The translations under genes were made by a program, and so were the position numbers. DNA of 64,000 nt, from contig CM066293.1 in NCBI GenBank assembly GCA_033816765.1, positions 1,426,001 through 1,490,000 on the forward strand, read 5' to 3'. Below are positions 8,810-18,793 of this stretch, piece by piece. The DNA comes from Nothopassalora personata (Eukaryota; Ascomycota; Dothideomycetes; Mycosphaerellales; Mycosphaerellaceae). The number at the start of each line of letters is the position of its first letter. The first letter of the stretch is position 1. Below the pieces are notes generated by a model. It had not been told where the DNA came from. It was given only the letters and a program-made list of their open reading frames with translations, and did not search any database.

Positions 8810-11272
8810 ATGGAGGCCGCACCACCAAACTACCAGACTGCCACTTTGGTCGATCTTTGGGACATTGTTGCACGATACATACCATCCAGTGACCTCTGCT
8901 CAGCTGCTCTGGTCAGTAGCAGATGGCATGCGACGTTCATACCTCACATTTGGGGTAATCCAACAGCACACTTCGGCATTGAGAACGACCGAGTCTACGT
9001 GGCTTTGACGCGCTTCAAGCGTACTCTTCAAACAGCTCGACTACTGGTTCGATCGTTAACACATACTTTGCACCTTCCACCTGCTCACGCGGAAATCTAC
9101 AATGGACCACAATCGGACTGGCTACGAGATGTGCTGGAACGACTGCCGCACTTGCAATCTTTGATTGTTAGGGGACTGCCGTTCTTTGACTATGCCGCTC
9201 TACAGACCTTGAGCGTCATCCGGAATGGTCCTGAGCATGACCGAAACCCGCCTGCTGGGGTCATTGAGCTTCCTGGAACCGTTGGCAGTTTCTATCAGAG
9301 TCCTTCGAATGTGACTCCTTCTTTTGGCCTACGCCTTTTAGATGCCTCCAGGTGTCCGAATGTCACATCAAGTGGCCTGGCTTCGGCTTTGAGTCGTTTC
9401 GAGAGCTTGCTGTACCTTGACTTATCGTTTAGCTACCCAGCTCGCGATAGGGCAGTGATAGAGGCACTGCGGAAGTTCAGCGGTCTGCAAGTGCTCAAGC
9501 TGCGAGGCATCAGCCTGAAAGACGATGGGGTCGACACGCTTAGCAGATCTATCGGGGTCCGCGTCAGAAGTCTGGACATCAGAGACAACCATATCACAGA
9601 CCGTGGTGTACGCACCCTACTGGATGGATGCTTCACGCCCCCACCAATAGCTGGTAGCTCTATGTCTGGCCAGTGGTCGCCAACACTCCTGCCGTACCTT
9701 GGAACAGAGATGCTGGACATCTACCAATGCGAACACTTCGAAGGCTATCTGCGTAATGCTTTCACTGGTCGCTTTGTGAGCAGACTTGCCATAGAAGATG
9801 CTCCAGCTGGCGGCATCACCCATCTTTACATCTCGGGCAATGCACTCACAGTCGAAGGTGTGTCTGGTCTCGCAAGATCTGGTCGTCTACACGTCCTTGA
9901 CGTCGGCTCTGTGAAGGACGGTCAGCGTAGACATCGGTCAGGCTTGAACGATGACTCGCAGATAGACATGCCAGGTCAGGAGAAGCTGATACCAGTCTTC
10001 GCCAAACATGCAGCCGAAGCGTTGACCTTCTTGCGGATCGATCATAGCTTGGTGACAAGAGAGGCACCCGTTTCTAACTCCGAGGAGATTGTGCAAGGTC
10101 GCGTTGAGCTGGGTGATACATCCTTACCATATAATCCGACATACATCAGCGAGCTGCCTGGAACCTCGTTTCAGCCAGAGGTCTTCGAGATGCCGACCAG
10201 CACACCAACACCTCGACACGAACTTGAAGGTGATCCAATGCAGCTTGTAGTCTTCCCAGCTGTTGATGATACCTTTCATGTCGAGAATCCGGTGGACCAG
10301 ATGCGGAAAGCGCGGCGCGGCAGTGCTTTGGCGCCTGAGGTAGGGAGCTCGCTGTCTGCTGATCTGGATCAGAAGATCCTCCTGAGCCCAGCCACGGCCG
10401 AGGAGGGCGTAATTAGCAGCATCACTTCGCCCATGCCGTCCTCGTCAAGTCCTGGCTCAGCATCCCCGCCGACACCAGTCGTACGACCAAGGAGCTATTC
10501 GTCTGTGGCTACGGAGCGCAAGGCCAGACTGAATGCGCATGTACAAGCTGGCCACAATCTGCATCCAGTCATGCTGCCGCACATCAGCACTCTCATCTTG
10601 ACTCAAGTGCCACCGTTCTCATCTGACAGAGCTGTCGCCAATCGCATCATCTGCTTCATCAAGGACTGTGCGGAAGAAGCTTCATTAGCTCGAAGCCAGG
10701 CCAAGCTTGACTACTCACTTCCGCCAGGTCGCAAAGGGCACGCATCGGCGGTCAAGTACTCTGCAGACAAACTATTCGCATTGAAGTGCTTAGTCCTCGA
10801 GATGGCATCAGACGAAACAGATCGTCGAAGCAGCAAAGCAAGTCCTTGGCACCATCAATCGACTCGAACTATCACAGATGATCGCGATACCGAAGTGCTT
10901 TGGAACGCAGCCGAGACGGACTTCAGCTTTTTCGGTGAAGAGGAGAATATGTTCCCAACTTTAGAAACTGGCCGATCTGCGCTTTCTGGAGCCACGGAGA
11001 AGGAGGTCAGCTTTGGTCCGCCAGCAACAAGCCCTCAATCAGCGAAAATAGCCGAGCCTCCAATGATTGACAACATCGCTCTGATAGCAGCCTTTCGCAA
11101 GGAGCGAAAACTTGCATATTCACGATGTGTTGCTGCTGGAAATCCTGACCCCGACATCGAAGGATACTGGGATGGCGTAATCTCAGTGGTTCGCTCAAAC
11201 AACGCTGTGAGAAACGACGAAGAACTGGGCTACTATGGAAACAAATTTACAAACAACTACCTGTACCGATGA
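8810..11272 (+). CDS. F-box / leucine-rich-repeat protein
   Basis: A single open frame of 820 aa. Residues about 12-50 form an F-box (LVDLWDIVARYIPSSDLCSAALVSSRW), the Skp1-binding part of SCF ubiquitin ligases. Residues about 170-275 carry LRR-type repeats (LRLLDAS.CPNVTSSGL, LLYLDLS, LQVLKLRGISLKDDGV, VRSLDIRDNHITDRGV), the presumed substrate side. A Ser/Pro-rich stretch (about 535-570) separates them from a C-terminal block with further Leu-rich segments. By family, it would recruit a target for ubiquitination; the target is unknown. The start is the first ATG after the transposon block, and the promoter has only about 230 bp of non-RIPed DNA. Confidence 0.88.
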   Translation: MEAAPPNYQTATLVDLWDIVARYIPSSDLCSAALVSSRWHATFIPHIWGNPTAHFGIENDRVYVALTRFKRTLQTARLLVRSLTHTLHLPPAHAEIYNGPQSDWLRDVLERLPHLQSLIVRGLPFFDYAALQTLSVIRNGPEHDRNPPAGVIELPGTVGSFYQSPSNVTPSFGLRLLDASRCPNVTSSGLASALSRFESLLYLDLSFSYPARDRAVIEALRKFSGLQVLKLRGISLKDDGVDTLSRSIGVRVRSLDIRDNHITDRGVRTLLDGCFTPPPIAGSSMSGQWSPTLLPYLGTEMLDIYQCEHFEGYLRNAFTGRFVSRLAIEDAPAGGITHLYISGNALTVEGVSGLARSGRLHVLDVGSVKDGQRRHRSGLNDDSQIDMPGQEKLIPVFAKHAAEALTFLRIDHSLVTREAPVSNSEEIVQGRVELGDTSLPYNPTYISELPGTSFQPEVFEMPTSTPTPRHELEGDPMQLVVFPAVDDTFHVENPVDQMRKARRGSALAPEVGSSLSADLDQKILLSPATAEEGVISSITSPMPSSSSPGSASPPTPVVRPRSYSSVATERKARLNAHVQAGHNLHPVMLPHISTLILTQVPPFSSDRAVANRIICFIKDCAEEASLARSQAKLDYSLPPGRKGHASAVKYSADKLFALKCLVLEMASDETDRRSSKASPWHHQSTRTITDDRDTEVLWNAAETDFSFFGEEENMFPTLETGRSALSGATEKEVSFGPPATSPQSAKIAEPPMIDNIALIAAFRKERKLAYSRCVAAGNPDPDIEGYWDGVISVVRSNNAVRNDEELGYYGNKFTNNYLYR

Positions 11273-11296
11273 AGACGCAAGCTACACCATGGTCGG

Positions 11297-13321
11297 CTAG
11301 TAGCGTCCATCGTCCGCCTTCACCAAGTCAGCACCCTTTTCGGCGACGGCATATGTCGTGGACATGATATTGCCCGAGACATGACCAGGGAATACCGATG
11401 CATCTATGATGCGGAGGTTCTTGACGCCCTTTACCTTCAGTTTGTCGTCGACGACTTCGCCCATCGTGCAAGTACCGATCAGATGGTACTGTGTGAAGAT
11501 GTGCTTTTTCACAAACTCGACGCGATCCTCCTCAGTCTCGATGCTGGCATCTTGGGGTGGCAGAACACGATCAGCAAGACTCTTCGCCATCACCGGCCTG
11601 CTTGCGATCTTGTCCATCCACTTGATTCCCTCAGCCATGATCTTCGCATCTGCTGGGTTGCGGAAGTAGCCTGGATCGATCTTGGGATGCTGCAATGGGT
11701 CTGAGCTCGTGATGTGTACAGTACCTCTGGAAAGTGGGTGCTCCAAGCAGACCAGCAGTGAGCAACGAGTCTGACCCTGTGGTGGCGCGCCGAAGAAGCC
11801 GATCTGGCTCTCGCCTTTGCTAACGTCAAGCTGGCATCCGATGCAGAAAGTTTGAATATTGGCGAAAGTAGGGTCGGAGAGTTGCTTGACAATGACATCT
11901 TCCTGGCGCTTTTCGAAGTCGGTCTTGGCTAGGGAGTTCGCTCGGATCTCCTTGATGGTCTTGTCCAAGGTGTCCTGATCCACGAGGGAGGCGTAGGAGA
12001 CGAAACCCATGAGCATGCCGGGCGAGCCAAGAGGCCCGTTGTTGGTCTTCTCATAGAGTGCTTGCTGCTGTGCGGCGTACTCTACACCGTGCATCGAGTC
12101 GAGGGACTGGGTCCCTGGCTTGAGATTGTATAGCATACCGCCAAGAACGTGGTCCTGCAAGTGTCAGAATAAGTATGAGACCAGTGGAGACACGGATAAG
12201 AGCGATAGATACCTGGAAATTGGCCCCAACACGGTCGTTCTGAACAAGACACTCCACGCCGGCTGCCTTCAGGATTTCCGGGTCACCAATTCCACTCAGC
12301 TCCAGAATCTACGGACTAGCCATGACTCCACCGGACAGAATCACTTCCTTCGACACCTTCGCCTGCAGCTTCTGCCGTCCATAGATGAATTCAATGCCTA
12401 CGGCAGTGTTCCCGTCCAGCAGAACCCGGCTTGCGTGCGCCTCGCAAAGGACCTTGAGGTTCGGCCGACCCAGGTTCGGTCTCAGATATCCGGTAGCACT
12501 GTAGCTTCTTTTCCCAGGATCATCCGTCCTATTCACCGCCGCAAGACTGGAATAGAAGCCCATATGATCTCCACCCCACGCATCCACCAGCGTCCTCTTC
12601 CCACCGCCAACCTCATACGCTGCCTCACAAAAGTCATACTCGAAAGGCTCATAGTAGTCATTGAAACTCGTATGGATTGGCCCATCCTTGCCGTGATACT
12701 TTTCTTTCGCTCCAGTGGGCATAAATTGCTTGTTGGGATGCTCACCGTTCTCGGGAGGGTCGAGCGTCTGGTGCTTTTTGAAATAAGGCACCATCGAGTC
12801 CCAATCCCAGCCCTCGTTGCCTAGAGAGGCCCACCCATCGTAGTCGCCGCGACTGCCGCGGACGTACATGAGGTAGTTGATTGCGCTGGAGCCCCCAAGG
12901 CAGCGCCCACGCGGCATGCTGTAGGTCTTGTTGCCGGCTGCGGGAACGACTTCGGATTGTTAGCACCTGAATGGGCAGGTCAGAGGTGGGTATGGTGGTG
13001 GCGATGGAAGGGAGGGCTTACCAGTCGTATTTCTCGCGGCCGATGAGAGTTGGGTAGAGACCTGGAGTGCTGATTTGAGGGTCGTCCTGAACGCGAAATC
13101 AACGCAGGGCGCCGGGATGGAAGACACTCAAGTATGTGACGTACCATCAAGTTCTTCCCAGCCTCGAGCACGCCGACCTTGACAATGGGATTCTCAGTCA
13201 ACCTTGTGGCAACACACAATCCAGCAGTTCCTCCACCAACAACAACATAGTCAAATGTCTCTGCTGTGAAGTCTTCCACCGTGCAAAGAGCAGACTTGGT
13301 GCCGTTCGTTTGTCCAGGCAT
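11297..13321 (-). pseudogene. GMC-family oxidoreductase (choline dehydrogenase/aryl-alcohol oxidase type), broken
   Basis: Exon 1 (13321-13145) has the FAD-binding VVVGGGTAGLCVA; exon 2 (13086-13022) DDPQISTPGLYPTL; then MPRGRCLGGSSAINYLMYVRG (from 12917). After the 58-bp intron 12212-12155 comes the C-terminus with the active-site YHLIGTCTMG and the HVSGN-to-AEKGADLV end. Two defects: GMC signature 2 reads GVMASP-stop-ILELSGIG, with TAG at 12311-12309 where Gln is usual; and no GT-AG splice from exon 2 keeps the frame into the third exon without TAA at 12962-12960 or loss of the conserved step before MPRG. Without the breaks it would be a flavoenzyme oxidising an alcohol substrate. Sequencing error remains possible but must be invoked twice. 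Confidence 0.7.
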
Positions 13322-13733
13322 GGTGGCAATGTGCTATCGAAGAACGATGGACCTCAAAACGTTGTCTGAGACTCAAACATGCCTTCAAGCTCCCTCCCTT
13401 CATCTACATTATAACTATGCTCGGTGGAGCGGACTACGCTCCCGCTGCTCGATCTCGCCGCGCCGTGCACGAGGTACCCCTCATCTACACCTCCCACGCG
13501 TTGCTTGAGGCTCACACCGAGCTCTGCGAACCCTGAATTTCCAGAGCTCATGCTCATCCCTACTCCGCAGCGGCTATCACATTCCTTCTTTCGGCTGGTG
13601 TGACGAGCGTACCGATATACTGCACAAGTCTGTGGCTCAAGCGCTGTACCTCGCGGTGTAGCTAGACATTTGGTGATGAGTTTTGTATGGAATGCTGGGT
13701 CTGGAGCATGGTTGTGCTTTCACCTGCCCGGGT
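13322..13733. other. Intergenic, GMC start to permease stop
   Basis: 412 bp between the 5' end of the GMC gene and the 3' end of the permease, both on the minus strand. It would hold the GMC promoter and the permease 3' UTR. No convincing ORF or motif is seen. Confidence 0.5.
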
Positions 13734-15676
13734 TCAGGTTCTCCTCATCACTTCCGCTGCTGTCTGTGCCTTTAGAGGTTCGATGCTCTCCTCATTAGTG
13801 CGCCGCCGCACGTTAACGTCGTGAGCATCGCTCGAAGACGCCTCGTATGCCGGTGGATCAGCTCGTTTGGCGGGTAAGTGATCAATAAGATCGTTCCGCG
13901 TTCTTGGTCCCGTGTACCTTCCTCGAGCGCCGTACAATGGCACCCAATACCAAACCACCGACACTAACGCCACGACTGCAGCCACAACGATGGCATAATT
14001 CATGTTCAGTGCAGTGACTGGCCGAGCCGGCGGGAAGAATAGAACCACACTGATTGTCAGCACCCACAGGATTGCAATGATGTTGACAGTGCGGCCCAGG
14101 CCATAGGGAATCTTGAACGGGCCCGGTGTGAACTGCACTTCTGGGTTATCCCCGGAGGTGTATATCAGCCGGGCAAAGATAACGGCGATGTAGCTCAGGT
14201 CCAGACATGGTGCGCAGAGGTTGAAGATAGCTGTGATGGTCTGCGTGGAGCCGATGCCAATCAAGTTGAGACAGCCGCAGAAGACCACCACAAACCATAC
14301 GGCATTGACGGGAGTTGCCGTGACGTCGCTGACTCTGCTCCACCAGTGCGACATAGGCAATGCCTCGTCTCTGGCAAAAGCGTATACCATGCGCGCGTTT
14401 GCAAGCATGGCACTAATGCCAGTCATGAATTGCACCAGTATGACGCAGAATAGCATGAAACTACCGCCATACTGACCACCAGCATTGAGGAAGATCTGAG
14501 CGACGGGCAGTCCTGTCGGCGATGCGACAATGTCCTCCATGTAGTTCGTTGTGAGACAGTAGGTAAAGGTAATGTTCAGTAGCCAGCCGAGAAAGCCCGA
14601 GGCGATGATTGCCAGCACAATGGATTGTGGACCACGAATTGCCGCATCGTGAGTTTCCTCGGATATATGCGTCGTGCCATCGTAGTCTGTCATGACCCAG
14701 GCCACGTTCAGAAAGCCCAGCATGAATGAAAATCCTGTGGATCCCCAGCCAGATTGGTCCCGTATATCCGTCCAGACAAAGTCATGGGAAGCGAGGCCTT
14801 GCTTCTGGCTTGTCAAGACGAGGAGTGATATACATATGCCAATGGTAGCGCAGACGTTGAATGGTGCAAACCAAAAAACAATCTGATGTAGCTTCTTGGT
14901 CGTGAAGGAGCAGTTCAGGCCGAACACAATCAACGCGGCCACAGCGACCAGTACTGTTTGCCATGGTGTACTTTGAAACGTTAGCGGACCGCAACTAAGT
15001 AGTGGTGACTGCTACTCACGGAGAAAAGGCGTAGCTATCTCCAGAGAGGCCCGAATTCATGCTGACCATGGCCAAGATCATCTGACCAATGGTATACGCA
15101 ATGGACGCTACTCCCGCTGCCTGTCCAAGTAGGTTGCACCAGCCAATGATCCATGCCCAGATGGCTACGTGCTTCTCAGGTACCACGTGCTTCGTCACGA
15201 AGTACATGCCACCAGCAGTCGGGTATGCCGAGACTAGTTCAGCCACTACAAATGTAAGCAGGAGCTTTGTCACCGAGCGACGTCGCCTCACCTGAACTTG
15301 CAATGACAAGGGCCATGACAGAGCCTATCGCCCAAGCCCATACAGCTGTTGCAGGGCCGCCAACAGTTATTGGAACACCGTATGTGGCTGGTTGGGATCC
15401 AAGAACACCAAGGACCGAGATGGCATAGGAGAGGGTCGACCATTGTGTGAATTCGCGGCGTAACTCCTGTGGTACGGTATTGTCAGCGAGTACTGACACG
15501 GGAGTCGTGCCAAATACCTGTTTATATCCAATGCGCGCCAGTAGACTCTCGTCCTCGTCATAGAGTTGGACCATCGATGGTCTGTGTAGTGTTGGCTGTA
15601 GTTCGGTCTTCGTATCGATCGAACATGTGGCTCGTTTCTCAGACTTTGTATTCCCGACTGCGTGTCCTGAATCCAT
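13734..15676 (-). CDS. APC-family amino-acid/GABA/choline-type permease
   Basis: Three exons, 15676-15292, 15245-15020 and 14970-13734, with introns of 46 and 49 bp (the second with GCTAAC before AAAG), give 615 aa. The ATG at 15676 has A at -3 and G at +4. The N-terminal cytosolic part ends in LARIGYKQVF, then FTQWSTLSYAISVLGVLGS starts about 12 membrane segments. SSVAELVSAYPTAGGMYF and ISEETHDAAIRGPQSI are typical of the fungal GABA/choline permease group (UGA4, HNM1). It would import an amino acid, GABA or choline at the plasma membrane; the substrate cannot be told from sequence. It lies upstream of a broken GMC oxidoreductase on the same strand. Confidence 0.88.
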
Positions 15677-18600
15677 GATCTTGGCTGATCTGCCGAATCG
15701 AATACGGTACACAGAAGGCGAATGGTATTCAAGCTCGGTGGTGAAAGGTCAATCGTGGTTGAAGCAGGCTGGGGAAGCTGAGCTGCTCTGAGTGTGCGCA
15801 GGCAATATTGCTTTGACAGGAGGCTGAACGAATGAGGCTCAATGATAAATGATGTGATTAATGGGCATGGTAGTGCAAGCAGGATGCGATGTCCACCGCC
15901 GCTCGTGTGTAGCCAAGGAATGTGAGGAGCCTACCCACATAGTCATATAGTGGAAGATATCCACATCCACCTTGCGTACGCCGCAGATGAGATGGGGGAG
16001 AATGGTTCAAGTGTGCAGGGAGAAGGATTCCGTGGATGTGGGTGAACGTTCATGGTTACAAGGGCATCAAGCGTTCCTATGACCCGGAATGAAATGATAC
16101 TTAGCAGAGTACGGTCAAGAGGTGGTGTATGAAGACCTTCGATTGGAGGAGTGGGTTCTACTCTGCCGCAAACCGGAGCGTGGACTTGATTCCAGGACAG
16201 CGAGAACGTGGAGGAGCCGAGTGTATCGTGTGGTATGAGCCGGCAGAATTTCGTGATGATCTTGGATGCCGGGGCTACTGCAAGGTGATGATGCTCAAGT
16301 CAACCTTCTTGTTGGACGTGTAGTAGGCCTTTCCCAGTGAACTTTGTTTAGTGACTGTTGCAACGTCTGTGACGCATGCGCTAGAAGGCATATGGAAGCA
16401 CGCTAGAGCATGCATGTAACAGATCGGCAGGGATCATGGTGGAGTCGGAACTTCTCCCTGGCTCGGCTTCACGTTGACGAGATGTCGTACAACCGGTGGA
16501 AGCTGGAAAGACCAAAGCAGCGGGTCTGGTCTTTTCGTGCCCCATACTACTGCTCCACTGCACCGCATCCCAAAATCAAGTCGCCCCCGTACCGACCATA
16601 GCAAGCGGTGAGTTTGGCCAGCAATCTCTGTGTAGCTGTCCAAATACGGACTGAAGCCGAAGTCGCCGATGTCACTTCAGCGGTGAGCAGGGCTGGCCAC
16701 GTCCTTATTGCTTTCCACCGCCAGGAACGGCTCGAAGGTGTGCTTTCGCCGTTCGTACTACACAACGGCAGGACTGCAGTTTCTTCGCTACGACGACCTC
16801 ATGGCTGTGTGGCCTACAAGAGTGGAGATGCATTCGCCATGCGTGAACGAACGGCTGGTGGCATGTCGGAACGACTAGCATGCATACTGCACAGAGTCGC
16901 ACCGCGGGATCATGCTGTATGCTGAACTAAAGGGCTTACAGCGCCATGCCTCTGGGTAGGTTTCGAAAGTCTGGTTCTGGATTTAGTCGACCATGACCTC
17001 GGCTACATACTGCTCGTGATGAGATGGGTATTGATACATGGCTGCGGCAAAGTGATGCGCTGGCGAGCGGCGATCTCTGCTAGGCGGTTCCTTTCAGGCC
17101 GAGAACTGTTAGCTAGTCGGCCGCGTCGTGCTATTACTGTCCGCCACAAGTTTTGTTCCAGTCAGAGGTGCAGGTCTACGACAACTGCCGCTACAATGCT
17201 GTCGGTGAGATTGTGACACCTGGGCAGATGGGGCGTAGGCAGTCGCTTGCTGGCAAATCATAAGAGGTCGTACTATCGTATGCCTTCGCCAGAGTGGGCA
17301 TGGGTGGACATTGGCGGCGGCAGGAAGCCATTGCCCTCTCGCCACTTCTGAGCGTTGGACATGCGTAGGGTGAAGCGCTGTGGCTCTCGGAACTCCGGTC
17401 CGATGGTTATGGCAGGAGCGGAACGGGTTGGCTGTCGTTATGATGGCGTCGTCGTTTCACAACGCGTCGATATCGCGTTTGGAACCCAGAGCAGTTAGTA
17501 GTACAGCATGGTCGGCAATGCGCCTGAGGTGGCACGGATCTTCCTCCACGTGTACGGGAACCTGCTTTGTCGGAAAGCATTGCCATGCGTGTCACCCTGG
17601 ATCATGTTATAGGGCAGGGCGAATGAAGCTTTGAAAGAGTGTGTTGTCGGAGGAAGAACGTGTAAAAGCGCGCTATGGAAAATCGCGTGGCTCCGGCGGG
17701 CGCTATGATCTCCTCGAGCTGGACTCGTGGGAAGGCACGACGAAGGTCTTGACAACGAGATCGACAATTAAATGACTGCGGTAGATGTTCTCCTGCATTG
17801 CGCTCTCGCACCACGATCAGCAGAGTCAGTCTATGAGACGTGGGACGTGTTCGACGGCAAGTGCGTGCTCTTTCTGATCGCGGAAGCGAGAGATGCGTCG
17901 TCCCGAGTTAGATGAGGTTGGTGAGATGATCTCGTGTTGTGGACGCTAATGAGTGTCGTTCTATTAACGAGTCGTAATGCTGGGTAGAGGTGGGAGGTGT
18001 TTATGTCTCGGGACGCATCAACATGCGGCGAAGGGTCGAGATGCGTTGATCGCTGTTGGCTAAGAAAAAGCATCGGTCACAGAGATGGATTCACTATCAG
18101 CCGTTAAAAGGAGTACAACCCGACCAACTCGACCCACCGCCCAAACGACAGCTGGGAGTCAAAGCCCGGGACTCGACCTAAGGCTACCTAGCTAACCAGA
18201 AGTGTAAAACGCGATCCGTCGCGTTCAGTTACCAGAGACCACCAAAACTGTGTAGTGCACAACACATCGCCTTTTGTTCCTTACGGTATCCAGCGTCGCG
18301 TCGTAAAGACAGGCCACGTGTTGTGCGTGAAAGAGACATCTGTCTCATTAAAAATTCCAGAAGCGTCGGAAAGTCGTCAAGCTCGTTCGCCATTCGCATG
18401 AACAGAAAAGAAAACCAGTCAAGGTCTCCGTCCATAGCTTCTGGCAGTCATGTGCCTGTTGATCTCGTTGCCTCAGTCGCATTCGCCACCTGAAAAAAAA
18501 GAACGCTGATCATCCTCCTAATCGCATGAACGCCTCTTTCAAACTCCGTGCACTTGTTCGTTTGAGCCCAACCCGAACATGCGTCTCCATATGCCAATTT

Positions 18601-18793
18601 TTCGTCATCTTCGTTCAGTCGAGATCGTCGTGTCGGTCGGATCGGTCGTACTGTTCTGTGCAATGTCATTCGCCGTGTCATCGTGTCATTAATTCCTCAT
18701 CGTAACATGCTCGCTCACTCCTAATCGTCACACTCTTCGGGTTCGTACAGTCTCGTTCGCGCGTCAAGGCATCATTCGTGGAATCATTTGCTT
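15677..18793. other. 3.1-kb intergenic region
   Basis: Between the start of the permease and the stop of the zinc finger gene. ORFs of 60-105 codons occur on both strands, but none shows a known motif, splice-linked continuation or protein-like composition. No tRNA, repeat or RIP signature was recognised. It may hold a long 5' leader for the permease or an unrecognised non-coding transcript. Confidence 0.5.

Noticed and set aside
13266..13508. 80-codon plus-strand ORF at the GMC start
   Set aside because: Antisense to exon 1 of the GMC gene and without features.
18120..18220. Stretch with a T-loop-like GGTCGAGTCC on the minus strand
   Set aside because: No acceptor, D or anticodon stem can be folded around it; not a tRNA.
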